In this document: piece after piece, positions 27,570 to 37,405 of the stretch
Layout of the letters: each line of letters starts with the position of its first letter
Numbering within the stretch: the first letter of the stretch is position 1
Assembly: GCA_049966155.1 (NCBI GenBank)
Contig: JBMFVE010000006.1
Span: 46,812-110,811 of the forward strand
DNA from: JBMFVE01 sp049966155
Lineage (GTDB): Bacteria; Bacteroidota; Ignavibacteria; Kryptoniales; JAKASW01
Reading direction: 5' to 3'
DNA length: 64,000 bases
The notes under the pieces: generated by a model
Seen by the model: only the letters and a program-made list of their open reading frames with translations
The model's database searches: none
What the model was told of the DNA's origin: nothing
Program-made: the position numbers and the translations under genes

Positions 27570-29729
27570 TTATTTAATCAGTGCCATTTTACTGATTTTT
27601 TGAAAATCATCTGATCTAAGTTTGCAGATGTAAACTCCACTTGTCAATTTATCCCCATTAAATAAGACCTTATGTGTCCCAGCCCTGACAAATCCTTTGA
27701 CCAAAGTCGCAACCTTACGCCCAGCGATATCGTATACCTCCAGGTTTACAAATGTATCCCTGGGAACAGAATAAACTATTGAGGTTACCGGATTGAACGG
27801 ATTAGGAAAGTTCTGTCCCAAAAAATAGTCATAAGCCTGTCCTGAAACACTTTTAACCGAGCTGATAAGTTCAATAGAAAACGGATTGCAGGTATCTGAT
27901 ACTGAACGGTTATTTTCATTCATAACCAGTAAACGACAACTTCGCGACATAATATTTGGAACGATCCATCTATAAACGCCAAACCTCGCCGCCACTGAAT
28001 CCTGTATTAATGTCCAGTTGCCAATACCATTGGGAGAAAATCCAATCATTACCTGATCAACCATCGGGCTCTCCCATCTCAGTTCAACCACACTATCAGG
28101 AAAGAAAGTTTCACCACCTTTTGGAAATATCATGTTTATCGAGGGCGAGGCATCGGGAGCAACAATATAAAACTTGTTTAAGTTACACCCACCTGAATCA
28201 ACGCAAAGTCTGACGAAATGAACACCAGAATCAAGTCTGAATGTAGGAGAGTAAATTGTTCTCCATGATTGCCATCCACCAGTATCGGGGATTTTCAAAA
28301 AACCAGTAACGTTAACACTATCGACTTCAAAATGTATTGTGCTTTGATGGCCCGATCCGGAAGCGCAACGAATTCTCACGTGGTATTCTCCACTATGGGA
28401 TACATTAACAGTGTAAAGCAACCACTCACCCGATTCTGTCCATCCCACATCATATCCACCTCCTGTATCCGAGCATGCCTCTATATCCACATAATCGTTC
28501 AACCGATACTGCGCTCCATGGTTTACCGAATCAACATCAAAATATGCCTTTCCCTGCCCGCCCAGATCATAGTCTTCAACCTCAATCACGCCCGGAATTT
28601 TAGCCGCGGTACCCCCAAATGGCGACGTCAATGCGTGACCCGTCACATTAACCAACACTGTATCTGAATAACTTGAAAATCCATTGCTTGCATATGCTAT
28701 GGAGTGAAGTCGGTAACTTCCTGGAAAAACATTATGCCACTGCATGGCATAAGGTGACACATAAGTTTCTCCTATCTTCATTTCATCCTGGAAAAAATCA
28801 ACTTTTCTGATCTTCCCGGAATTTACAAAAGCGCTGACAATTATCGGAATATCCACATATGGGCTAAATAATGCGTTATTTTTGGGTGATTCAATTCTGG
28901 CAGTTGGGTAAACTGCTGTATCCTGTGATACATCCTGGTAGACCCTTACATAGTCAACAAGCATAGTTTGAGGAAACACTGTTGAACTGTTTGGATATCC
29001 GGGCCAGTTACCGCCAACTGCAAGGTTCAGAATTAAAAAGAAATTGTTTTGAAACGCGCTCATCCCCGCAGAAGATATATCCACCTGATAATATATGGTA
29101 CTATCAACATAAAACTTTACGTTCTGCGGTGTCCATATAACGCCAAACAAGTGGAATTCATCCGCAAATCGACCGGATCTCAATGAGATTTTCCCACCTG
29201 ATTGTACGTGTCCATTCTGATTCCAGTGGAGAGTCCCATATACGGTAGAATCACTTAATTGTGTACCGGTGTTTCCAACTCCTGTACCGCCTATCATCTC
29301 CATAATATCAATCTCGCCACATGAGGGCCATCCCACTGTAGATATATTATCACCCAGCATCCAGAATGCAGGCCACATCCCGTTCCCGTAAGGAAGCTTA
29401 ATCCGGGCCTCTGCCTTACCATACTTAAATGAAAACTTCCCCTGGGTCTTGATACGCGCGGAAGTGTAATTAAAACCACTGTAGCTTTCTTTCTGGGCTG
29501 TAATAGCAAGATACCCATTTCCAACACTTACGTTTTGCGATCGGCTTGTATAATACTCCAATTCGTTATTTCCCCACCCATTGCTACCATTGCCAATCTC
29601 ATAAGACCACTTTGAAAGGTCAAGCGTTGTGCCACTAAATTCATCAGACCACACAAGCTTATAATTTTGTGCAAAGGTAAAGGTGGAACTAATGAGCACT
29701 AACCAAATTATCATTGAACCAATCTTCAT
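27570..29729 (-). CDS. Secreted GH16 laminarinase-type endo-beta-glucanase with CBM6 and T9SS tail
   Basis: A 719-residue exported enzyme. The signal peptide (MIIWLVLISSTFTFA) leads into a GH16 jelly roll at about 22-270 with the catalytic triplet Glu139/Asp141/Glu144 in GEIDIMEMIGG, plus WSDEFSGTTLD and NLAVGGNWPGYP. These are typical of beta-1,3 and mixed-linkage glucanases. An Ig-like domain spans about 280-365, a CBM6-type domain about 375-515 (YDVGWTESGEWLLYTVNV), a second Ig-like segment about 520-615, and the T9SS tail is last (LGQNFPNPFNPVTSIVYSV ... KMALIK). A strong GAGGAG site precedes the ATG. It follows the foldase gene by 52 bases. The smaller lipoprotein GH16 at 36589-37392 is a probable periplasmic or surface partner. 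Confidence 0.93.
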   Translation of the reverse strand: MKIGSMIIWLVLISSTFTFAQNYKLVWSDEFSGTTLDLSKWSYEIGNGSNGWGNNELEYYTSRSQNVSVGNGYLAITAQKESYSGFNYTSARIKTQGKFSFKYGKAEARIKLPYGNGMWPAFWMLGDNISTVGWPSCGEIDIMEMIGGTGVGNTGTQLSDSTVYGTLHWNQNGHVQSGGKISLRSGRFADEFHLFGVIWTPQNVKFYVDSTIYYQVDISSAGMSAFQNNFFLILNLAVGGNWPGYPNSSTVFPQTMLVDYVRVYQDVSQDTAVYPTARIESPKNNALFSPYVDIPIIVSAFVNSGKIRKVDFFQDEMKIGETYVSPYAMQWHNVFPGSYRLHSIAYASNGFSSYSDTVLVNVTGHALTSPFGGTAAKIPGVIEVEDYDLGGQGKAYFDVDSVNHGAQYRLNDYVDIEACSDTGGGYDVGWTESGEWLLYTVNVSHSGEYHVRIRCASGSGHQSTIHFEVDSVNVTGFLKIPDTGGWQSWRTIYSPTFRLDSGVHFVRLCVDSGGCNLNKFYIVAPDASPSINMIFPKGGETFFPDSVVELRWESPMVDQVMIGFSPNGIGNWTLIQDSVAARFGVYRWIVPNIMSRSCRLLVMNENNRSVSDTCNPFSIELISSVKSVSGQAYDYFLGQNFPNPFNPVTSIVYSVPRDTFVNLEVYDIAGRKVATLVKGFVRAGTHKVLFNGDKLTSGVYICKLRSDDFQKISKMALIK

Positions 29730-29781
29730 CTTTCGCTCCTCAAATCTTTAAAGGCTCCTGAACTTTACATGGGAAAGCGAT

Positions 29782-31938
29782 TCAAGGAATAAGCCAACCC
29801 TTGTTTTTAACATATTTTGTCCAATCATACCAGGGCCCGATGTACGGCATCGCTGTAATTTTCCCTCCAAATCCAATGTACTTATATGTAAACATTGGAA
29901 TATTTATTACGTCCAGCTTCTTTAAGGCCTCATAGTTAATCTGTACACCGTACTTCTCACTTAGCTCTGCAATGTACCGGTAAAACTTCTCATTAAATTT
30001 CTTTTCAAGGACATCCTGTCTTATTTCCTCCTCCTTTTGCTCAAAAACAGAATTAGTATTTGTAGTATCATATCTCCGATCTACTAACTTGATAATTAAA
30101 TAACCGCTGTCTGTTGCAACTGGCCCATAAACCTGTCCAATCCTGAGTTTTGCAACAATTCTGCCTATCTCACCCAAAGAATAACATGGAGTAAAACTCG
30201 GTTCTCTGTTCTTCTCCGAGTATTTTTTAGCAACAAATTCAAAATCCTCGTTTTTTTGCAGCGCTTTCACCACACTTTCTAACGAGTCAACGCTATGAGT
30301 AAGTATTTCAACTATTTTTACTTCTTCTCGGTCTTTTGGTTGGAGCTTTCTCCCTGAGAGTTTAATCAGAGCATATCCGCTATCTGTCCTAATCGGGCCA
30401 CATACATCATTTGTTTTCATTTCAAAGGAAACTCTTCCTAACACGCCCAGTGAATCCGGGTTGCTGTACGGAAGCATGCCACGCTTCAATTTCATAACAG
30501 GTGAAATATTGTAAACAGACGCCAGGCTATCAAAATCTTCACCCGATTTGATTTTATCATACACTGCCATGAGTGTATCGATGTCTGGATTTATTATCAG
30601 AGATAGCTTTACCTTCTCCTTCTCAAAGTTCTCCAAAAAGTATTTCCTCAGTTCAGATTCTGAAACTCTGACAGAATCACGGAATGTGTTCTTAAGCATC
30701 TTTGCCAGATAACTGTCTGCCCATATGTGTACATCCTCTCTGACTTCTGGTTCGTTCTCTAAACCCAATGCTCGCGCTCCTTGAGCAAGAAACTCATACT
30801 CAATGTAATGGTTGAGGTGATCCATCAAAGCATATGACACAAAATGGGGTGATGCATCCTTCACAAGGAATGGATATACAATCAACCCATACAAATATTC
30901 ATGAAGAGTAATTGGCAATGTATAAGAATGAACAATTTCTCCATTTAGCTCTTCTTTACTGAACGATTGCATAATCCGTAAAATATCGGGTTCACTGAGA
31001 TAGAGATAGCCATCATACCCTGAGTCTCCATGTTCCTGCTTATAGTCCAGAACACTGGACACTTTTTTTGCGAGATGCAAGAAGAGCAAGCTATCGACAA
31101 CAGCTTCCCTATTGCGAAAAAATTCCTGAAGATATTTGATTCCAATTTGACGTGACTTTCGGGCTCTTATTACTTCAATGATTGATCTATTGTAGTCAGC
31201 ATCGTTTACGTTCGGAGGAACCCTAAAATCTTTTCTGATCAACTTAAAGATAAACCACCCCGTCTCAGTCTTTACGGGCATTGAGAACTTTCCAACGTTC
31301 AAACTGTACAAAGTATCTTCAACATTGTCATATGCCATCTGTCCATAAGTAATTCTTAAGCCGTTGCGAAGAGAATCTTTTTCTACCGGGTCCGATATTG
31401 CCTCGATAGAATCAAAGCTCGCTCCTTTTAAAAGAGCAAAATAATATCCGTATATTGTCTCCGAGTCAGCAGCAGAGATAACTTTAACGTACAGATTTTG
31501 CGAAGACCGAATGAGCGCTTTCTCAATATCGCCCTGTGAAATCTTAACTTTTCTTGCAATTTCTCTTCTGTAGAGAGCATCCCTGAGATATATATCTTTT
31601 AACTGAGCAATTGACTCCAAGTAATAATCGCTGTTTGAAAATCCCAATCTCGATGCTTCCTGCGCCAACAATTTTTCAGCAATTATTGAATATAAAAGCT
31701 CTAACTTCGTAGTATCGGTATTCCATTGGTTGGTAGACAGGTGCGGCATTAATTCATACCTCATCCTGAATTCCCGGGGAGTAATTGTCTCTTTGCCTGC
31801 TCTTGCTATATAATTAACATTTGGTTGAGAAAGGAGAATTGAATTCGAGGTGAAAATCACTAAAACAGTAATGCTCAGGGAAATTGTCAAATAGTTCTTT
31901 GTATTCCGTAAGGCAAATTTTGAGCGGAATTTAATCAT
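29782..31938 (-). CDS. SurA/PpiD-like foldase with three parvulin (PPIC) domains
   Basis: A 718-residue protein with an N-terminal membrane or signal segment (YLTISLSITVLVIFTSNS). A SurA-type helical N-domain (EKLLAQEASRLGFSNSDYYL...) is followed by three parvulin-like units. Their hallmark ends are FSMPVKTETGWFIFKLI, VCGPIRTDSGYALIKL and VYGPVATDSGYLIIKL, at about 215-235, 510-530 and 605-625. The expected role is periplasmic chaperoning and prolyl isomerisation of outer-membrane or secreted proteins. Position at the head of the run that continues with secreted GH16, WG, GH5 and GH2 genes suggests it helps fold these exported proteins; that link is inferred from the 52-base spacing. Confidence 0.85.
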   Translation of the reverse strand: MIKFRSKFALRNTKNYLTISLSITVLVIFTSNSILLSQPNVNYIARAGKETITPREFRMRYELMPHLSTNQWNTDTTKLELLYSIIAEKLLAQEASRLGFSNSDYYLESIAQLKDIYLRDALYRREIARKVKISQGDIEKALIRSSQNLYVKVISAADSETIYGYYFALLKGASFDSIEAISDPVEKDSLRNGLRITYGQMAYDNVEDTLYSLNVGKFSMPVKTETGWFIFKLIRKDFRVPPNVNDADYNRSIIEVIRARKSRQIGIKYLQEFFRNREAVVDSLLFLHLAKKVSSVLDYKQEHGDSGYDGYLYLSEPDILRIMQSFSKEELNGEIVHSYTLPITLHEYLYGLIVYPFLVKDASPHFVSYALMDHLNHYIEYEFLAQGARALGLENEPEVREDVHIWADSYLAKMLKNTFRDSVRVSESELRKYFLENFEKEKVKLSLIINPDIDTLMAVYDKIKSGEDFDSLASVYNISPVMKLKRGMLPYSNPDSLGVLGRVSFEMKTNDVCGPIRTDSGYALIKLSGRKLQPKDREEVKIVEILTHSVDSLESVVKALQKNEDFEFVAKKYSEKNREPSFTPCYSLGEIGRIVAKLRIGQVYGPVATDSGYLIIKLVDRRYDTTNTNSVFEQKEEEIRQDVLEKKFNEKFYRYIAELSEKYGVQINYEALKKLDVINIPMFTYKYIGFGGKITAMPYIGPWYDWTKYVKNKGWLIP

Positions 31939-32115
31939 TAAACAGCCTATTTATAAAATTTCATTTATTAAATTGATAACGCCAATCCTCCGGTAGATAA
32001 ATATTTGTGCAAAATCAACCAAGATTAAATAGGTTCATGCTATGTCAGGACAGAATAGTTCAAAGAGCATGCCACAATTATACACTTTTACTGAAGCTAA
32101 GCGCCTGGAAGATAA

Positions 32116-33579
32116 CTACTTCAGTCCCAGTTCTTTGGCCATGCGATAGTAATTTGGCGGAGCAAGACCCAGCTTTCTAGCAGCTTCCGCATCTGAATTT
32201 GAATTACGACGAATGAATAGAAAATATTTCTTCCTCAAAACCTTTTCAATCTGCGAAAGAGGAAGCTGGTTGTTTTTAAAAAAGTTATCGATACCGTCAT
32301 CTCCCACGGATAAATCTCCCAGAGGCGTTCCAAGAGCACGACGGGCATCTGAAGCACTAATTTGGTCATTATCGTAAAAAAGGAGCCGCTGGGCTACATT
32401 TTTTAATTCTCTTACATTTCCAGGCCAGGGATACTCAGTTAATACCTTCATTGCATCCGGCAAGACTGTCGGCCTAACCACACCCATACTTGTGCTGTAT
32501 TTACCGAGAAAGTGATTTATCAATATTGGAATGTCTTCAGTTCTTTGAGCAAGGTCAGGGACATGAATCCTTATGACATTTAGTCTGTAGTAAAGGTCCT
32601 CCCGGAACCTCTTTGCCTTTACCTCTTCTTCAATATCCCTATTTGTGGCTGCAATTATCCTCACATTGACCTTTACCTTACCAGTTCTCCCAATCTTTTC
32701 CAACTCTCCATCCTGAATTACTCTCAGGAGCTTAACCTGAGCAGAAACAGGAAGTTCAGTTATTTCGTCAAGAAAAACAGTCCCTTTATCAGCAATTTCA
32801 AACAATCCGGGCTTCTTTTTGTCTGCACCAGTAAAAGAACCTTTCTCATAGCCAAACAGTTCACTTTCAATAAGCTCAGAAGGTAACCCTCCACAATTTA
32901 TGGCCACAAAGTTCTCATATTTTCGATCACTGTTGTAATGAATGTTATAAGCTACGAGTTCCTTTCCTGTTCCAGATGATCCACTAATAAGTATACTCAC
33001 GTCGCTTTTCGCATACTTGGCTATTGATTCTCTCAGCAACTGAACGGCTGACGACCCCCCAACTATCTTTTTTTCCTCAAGAATACTTTTTACGTTATTG
33101 TACAACTTCTGGTTTGACTCAAGCCACTGGCGTTCTATACGTGACCTTTCCGCCGCATTAATTATGCTGAGAATAAGGTCTGTGGGCTGGTAAATATACT
33201 CTATATCACCAGGATACTTTGTCCCATACCAGTATGCTCCCGCTTTTAAAAGTCCATTGGCAAATTCATAGTCAGTGACATTAATAGTCATTTTGGTTAT
33301 GACTATAATCTGAAGCCAGGGAGCGGCCTTTTTAATTTCCCTTACCAAATCTTCCCCCATCAATCCTCCAGACAAATTTAAATCCATTATGATAACATCA
33401 TAAGCTGCTGGCTTTTCTCTTATAACAGCAAGAGCTTCCATACCGTCTGATACCGCATCTGCAATTTTAATTCGATCACCAAACGGTCCAATTGTGTTCC
33501 TTATTCTTAGAATATCATATTCCTCGTCCTCAATGATGAGGACATTAATCTGATAATTGTTAGACATAGCATCAATCAC
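32116..33579 (-). CDS. Sigma-54-dependent response regulator (NtrC family)
   Basis: A 487-residue transcription activator. The receiver domain at about 10-135 has acidic pocket EDEE, phospho-acceptor Asp66 in IIMDLNLSGG, switch Thr in VITKMTI and conserved Lys in YGTKYPG. The AAA+ domain at about 175-410 has Walker A GSSGTGKE, Walker B GTVFLDE and the sigma-54 contact loop as GSFTGA, a tolerated variant of GAFTGA. The Fis-type helix-turn-helix is at the C-terminus (AEAARKLGLAPPNYYRMAKE). A GTG start overlaps the kinase stop by four bases; ATG 33567 is the alternative. It forms one operon with the kinase and solute-binding protein, so it should activate sigma-54 promoters of nearby glucan genes. 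Confidence 0.93.
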   Translation of the reverse strand: MIDAMSNNYQINVLIIEDEEYDILRIRNTIGPFGDRIKIADAVSDGMEALAVIREKPAAYDVIIMDLNLSGGLMGEDLVREIKKAAPWLQIIVITKMTINVTDYEFANGLLKAGAYWYGTKYPGDIEYIYQPTDLILSIINAAERSRIERQWLESNQKLYNNVKSILEEKKIVGGSSAVQLLRESIAKYAKSDVSILISGSSGTGKELVAYNIHYNSDRKYENFVAINCGGLPSELIESELFGYEKGSFTGADKKKPGLFEIADKGTVFLDEITELPVSAQVKLLRVIQDGELEKIGRTGKVKVNVRIIAATNRDIEEEVKAKRFREDLYYRLNVIRIHVPDLAQRTEDIPILINHFLGKYSTSMGVVRPTVLPDAMKVLTEYPWPGNVRELKNVAQRLLFYDNDQISASDARRALGTPLGDLSVGDDGIDNFFKNNQLPLSQIEKVLRKKYFLFIRRNSNSDAEAARKLGLAPPNYYRMAKELGLK

Positions 33580-35054
33580 ACATTTTTAATTGAAATTAAA
33601 AATTCACATCCACCTTCCGGCAAATTAAATGCATCAATTGACCAACCACAGCGGCGGCTCATCTCGTAAGCAATATAGCATCCATATCCAACATTTTGCA
33701 TTGATGCCTGCTTGGTTGAAACACTCTCGTGAAATATCTTTTTTACCCCGTTCTCGTCTCTTTCCAAAAGAGATGGCAGAATGCCGTTCCCGTTATCTCG
33801 GATGGATATTGTAATGGAACCCGTCTCAGCATTGTAGTTTGTAGCTATGGTTACAATCAGTTGTTTTCGATTTCCGTGGTCAATGCTGTTCTGAATCAAA
33901 GGCTCTATTATTTCCCATACCACATACTCGTTAACATGTACTGCAGGCAAATTCCGGTCTTCAATGAAATTAACATTAAAACTCCCACTTTTCCGAAAAC
34001 TCCTTAAAAAAATATTGTCGATGGAAAACCTGATGACTTCATTAATATTGGTATAAAAGATAGGACTTCTGATTGTCTGAATAGGAGGGTCATACCATTT
34101 CATATCATATATTATCCTTGAGATGAAATTCGCATATTTGCTTAATCTGTATTTTATCGTCTCAATGTTGTCAGGCCGAAGAGCAGACAAGTCGCTCCTT
34201 ATAAAACCCACTATCTTCTCAGCCTTGTGATAAGTGTGATAAATCCGACGGGTAAAAGCAACTTCCTTCTCATGTGTTATTTGCTTCTTGAGATTGTTTT
34301 CTCTTTCTGCAAATAATGTACTCAGAGCCTGGTCGCGCTCCCTCACAGTGTAAGACGATATAAAATACATTGACAGTAAACCCAATGTAATAAGTGAAAG
34401 GTAAATCAGTGACAATTCATCATAATTTGATGCAACCTCACTTGTAATGATGCTAAAGGTAGGGCGTTCGCTGACAAACAGAGCTCCGACGTATTCTCCT
34501 CTTATAATAATAGGCACAAAGGTTTTAAAAATCCTCCCGCTTTCAATCATGCTTACAATCTGTTGCTGGGTAGCAAGCTGAGAGTTGAGTTTACAGTAAA
34601 GCGTTAAAGCATCATGATGGGCTGAAGAATTTACAATAACATTTTGAGTATCTGAAAACAGAATCCTGTAGAGTAATTCACCGTCATCCACTGCGAAGAG
34701 CTTACCGTTTTTTTTCAGTATCACGCATATCTCCTGTGTATTGTGCTGAAGGGCTTGTTGCGTAAAGAGTATATTGAACGCACTAATGAGTCGCCTCGCC
34801 TCTTCAGAATTCATTTCACCTCTACCGACACTTTCAAGGAGGAGTTCAAAAGACGTTGTTGTCAGGTTGGCTGTTCTTTCAGCAGAATCCTTTTGATACC
34901 ATTCTTGAGTTGTGTTAAACAGCGACCTCATCGACGATTTATTTATAACTGACACAATCAACTGAAACCCAAAAACTACAGCGAAAATTACGGTAAGATG
35001 TTTTAGCTGAAAGTGGTATTCCCTGACGTGGTCAGGAAAACGACGCTCTTTCAT
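33576..35054 (-). CDS. Membrane sensor histidine kinase
   Basis: About 492 residues. One membrane segment lies near residues 18-38 (HLTVIFAVVFGFQLIVSVI) and a second near 210-232 (LSLIYLSLITLGLLSMYFI). They bracket a periplasmic sensor of about 170 residues. A coiled linker follows (ALSTLFAERENNLKKQITH), and then an ATPase domain with N box EPLIQNSIDHG, G1 DNGNGI and G2 VGYGCYIA. The phospho-accepting His is not certain; YHTYHKAEKIV holds candidates in an atypical context. ATG 35054 is preferred over 35072 because AGAAAGGG lies eight bases ahead of it. It is sandwiched between the solute-binding protein and its cognate regulator. Confidence 0.88.
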   Translation of the reverse strand: MKERRFPDHVREYHFQLKHLTVIFAVVFGFQLIVSVINKSSMRSLFNTTQEWYQKDSAERTANLTTTSFELLLESVGRGEMNSEEARRLISAFNILFTQQALQHNTQEICVILKKNGKLFAVDDGELLYRILFSDTQNVIVNSSAHHDALTLYCKLNSQLATQQQIVSMIESGRIFKTFVPIIIRGEYVGALFVSERPTFSIITSEVASNYDELSLIYLSLITLGLLSMYFISSYTVRERDQALSTLFAERENNLKKQITHEKEVAFTRRIYHTYHKAEKIVGFIRSDLSALRPDNIETIKYRLSKYANFISRIIYDMKWYDPPIQTIRSPIFYTNINEVIRFSIDNIFLRSFRKSGSFNVNFIEDRNLPAVHVNEYVVWEIIEPLIQNSIDHGNRKQLIVTIATNYNAETGSITISIRDNGNGILPSLLERDENGVKKIFHESVSTKQASMQNVGYGCYIAYEMSRRCGWSIDAFNLPEGGCEFLISIKNV

Positions 35055-35072
35055 ACCGACACCCTTTCTCAT

Positions 35073-36398
35073 TCATTTTACTGTCAACATCTCAGACTCA
35101 ATCATTCTTTGAGCAGTTCTGAGAGCATCTCTGGAAGCCATTTTCCCCTCTATAGCAAGATGAAGGTAATATGACAAAATATCTGATATCCTTGTGTATT
35201 CTTCCGACTTTGGACGAAACACCCCGTGCTTGAATAACCTGACATAAAACCTTAATTCAGGATGCTTTCTGACAAACAGCGAATCTTCATACACAAATTT
35301 ATTGGTTGGCAAAAACCCGCCATCCTCGTACATGATTTCCTGGGCCTGCTTGCTTCCCATGAATTGTAGAAATTCTACAGCTTCCGGGATCCTGGTCGAA
35401 TACTTTGATATCATAAGGTCAAACCCACCAAACGCAAATGACGGTTCAGCGCCCCTCATATGAGGTAGAGGAGCAACGACAAGATTTGAAAAAACTTTTG
35501 GATACTTCTGAAGAAGCAAATTGTTTCGCGCCAATGCAGGCCAGCCGCGGAGGAACACACCATTAGTTTCAGCAAAGAATTTGTAACTCTCATCTTCTTT
35601 TAAATTACACACTTGATGAGGAGAGATCTTATACTTCCTTACAAGATCGACGAGAAACCTTAGAGCATTAACATCCTTTGAATTATCCAGCTGAAGGGAG
35701 CCATCCTCCAGAATTTTCCCACCAAGATTGGAGAGCACCTCCGCATACATACACATGAGCCCCTCATATCCATCCGCTTGAAATACGAAAAAAGGATGAG
35801 ACTGATTCGGGAGTTCATTATGCAATCTTATAAAGTCATCCCATGTTATAGACTGGTCAAGCAGTTTCGTCCATCGTGATGCTCCGGGCAGGCTCCCTAT
35901 GATGTCTTTCCTGTAATACATGACCGAAATATCGAGGTACATTGGCATTGCAAGCGTAGCGCTGTCGGACATACATGAAACTAAGGCATAACTCAGGAAA
36001 TTTCTTTCGTCACGAGCGGAAAAATATTGATCCAGCGGCAGACAATATCTTGCAAACCTGGGTACGTCAACTATGTCGACAGCAAAGACATCAATTCTGT
36101 CGCTCTTACTTCTGAAATAACGTGCAAACAGTTCTTTACGCTGGTCGGTGCTAAACTTTGAAAACGGCAAGTCGATGGGCACCACCTCAACCTTTCCGTG
36201 ATGAAGCCTATTAAAAATATTGATCAGCTTTCTGTGAGCAAAGGAAATATTGTCAGCATAAGTTATTTTCACGACACTGTCTTCCCTAAAGCTCGCATCA
36301 TATGGTGAGAGAACACGAAAAAGGATAAGGAATGAGAGGACAATTACGGATACAATCATGATATATATCCGCTGGCTCGGGGTAAGTTTAAGCTTCAT
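35073..36398 (-). CDS. Membrane-anchored solute-binding protein (SBP family 1), probable sensor subunit
   Basis: A 441-residue protein. A single hydrophobic anchor (YIMIVSVIVLSFLILFRVL) at about 12-30 precedes a periplasmic-binding fold of the extracellular sugar-binding type (VVKITYADNISFAHRKLINIF; AMPMYLDISVMYYRKDI; AFGGFDLMISKYSTRIPEAVEFLQFM; GGFLPTNK). No ABC permease or ATPase gene is near. The stop codon is followed directly by the kinase gene, and the regulator follows by a four-base overlap. It therefore most likely binds a sugar and signals through the kinase rather than feeding a transporter; this is inference from context. It lacks a lipobox Cys, which is unusual for such proteins outside a transporter. 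Confidence 0.82.
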   Translation of the reverse strand: MKLKLTPSQRIYIMIVSVIVLSFLILFRVLSPYDASFREDSVVKITYADNISFAHRKLINIFNRLHHGKVEVVPIDLPFSKFSTDQRKELFARYFRSKSDRIDVFAVDIVDVPRFARYCLPLDQYFSARDERNFLSYALVSCMSDSATLAMPMYLDISVMYYRKDIIGSLPGASRWTKLLDQSITWDDFIRLHNELPNQSHPFFVFQADGYEGLMCMYAEVLSNLGGKILEDGSLQLDNSKDVNALRFLVDLVRKYKISPHQVCNLKEDESYKFFAETNGVFLRGWPALARNNLLLQKYPKVFSNLVVAPLPHMRGAEPSFAFGGFDLMISKYSTRIPEAVEFLQFMGSKQAQEIMYEDGGFLPTNKFVYEDSLFVRKHPELRFYVRLFKHGVFRPKSEEYTRISDILSYYLHLAIEGKMASRDALRTAQRMIESEMLTVK

Positions 36399-36588
36399 AA
36401 CTGAACTCGCATTAACTTAAAATGCCACTGCTCTGTTTACATTTTGAGCATACACGAATCCTGCTCATTTCACACATTGTAATATAAATAGCAATACAGG
36501 AATTTACTATCTATGGAGCCTCTCACCAGATTGAGGAGTCTTAAGATTTTGCTACGAAGCAAATAATCGGGATTACTTCAGAGATCAT

Positions 36589-37392
36589 TTACCCCAATTT
36601 TTTATAAACCCTCACATAATCTATAACCATCTCCTGTGGAAATTCTGTTCTATAATCAGGATAGCCAGGCCAGTTTCCTCCAATTGCTACGTTTAATATT
36701 AAATAAAATCTCTTATCAAATGGAGCACTAATGTAGGTTTTGAAGAACATCAGAGAATCGACAAACCAGCTGATTGAAGTTGAATCCCATTCAACAGCAA
36801 ATAGATGGAAGTTATCTGAGAAAGAGCCCTTTGGCAGTGTGTATGATCCCTGTCTCTGCTGATCCGTCTGCCCGAAATGAATCGTTCCATAAATTTTGTT
36901 CGGCTTATCTCCAAGTAGTTCCATGATATCTATTTCACCGCTGAGTGGCCAGCCACCATAATATGAATCAGTCGGCATCATCCATATTGCTGGCCAGATT
37001 CCCTTGCCATATGGAAGCTTTGCTCTTACTTCTATGCGGCCGTACAACCAATCCCCTTTGTTCTTTGTGATTAAACGTGCTGATGTATATGAATTGCCTG
37101 AATAGTTCTCCTTAAGTGCTCGTATCACCAGGCACCCGCTGTCAACATATGCATTATTTTGGCGAGCAGTATAATACTCCAGCTCGTTGTTTCCCCAACC
37201 GTTACCCCCTACTTCATAGCTCCACTTTGAAAGGTCAATCGACTTTGAATCAAACTCATCATGCCATACAAGAGTCCATCCAGCAGGATTAGGGATAGGC
37301 TCTTCATGAGGAGAAGTCACACTTCCCCTGCTGCAGCTCAAACCTACAAATGGAACAAGGGCAAACAACGCATATTTTAAATTACCTGGCAT
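36589..37392 (-). CDS. GH16 beta-glucanase lipoprotein
   Basis: A 267-residue enzyme made of a lipoprotein signal (lipobox VGLSC at about 17-20) and a single GH16 domain. The catalytic triplet is Glu153/Asp155/Glu158 in GEIDIMELLGD; other family marks are WHDEFDSKSIDLSKWSYEVG and NVAIGGNWPGYPDY. It is expected to cut beta-1,3 or mixed-linkage glucan while anchored to a membrane. It has no T9SS tail and no binding module, unlike the large GH16 at 27570-29729, so the pair probably acts at different places. It lies 13 bases downstream of the GH3 gene, and 190 bases separate it from the sensory operon. Confidence 0.92.
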   Translation of the reverse strand: MPGNLKYALFALVPFVGLSCSRGSVTSPHEEPIPNPAGWTLVWHDEFDSKSIDLSKWSYEVGGNGWGNNELEYYTARQNNAYVDSGCLVIRALKENYSGNSYTSARLITKNKGDWLYGRIEVRAKLPYGKGIWPAIWMMPTDSYYGGWPLSGEIDIMELLGDKPNKIYGTIHFGQTDQQRQGSYTLPKGSFSDNFHLFAVEWDSTSISWFVDSLMFFKTYISAPFDKRFYLILNVAIGGNWPGYPDYRTEFPQEMVIDYVRVYKKLG

Positions 37393-37405
37393 TATGGAAA
37401 CAGAT

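Noticed and set aside
32059..32074. Second sigma-54-like match (TGGCAT-N5-TTGAA) upstream of the foldase gene
   Set aside because: Both halves deviate, with GA in place of GC at -12; too weak to call without conservation data.
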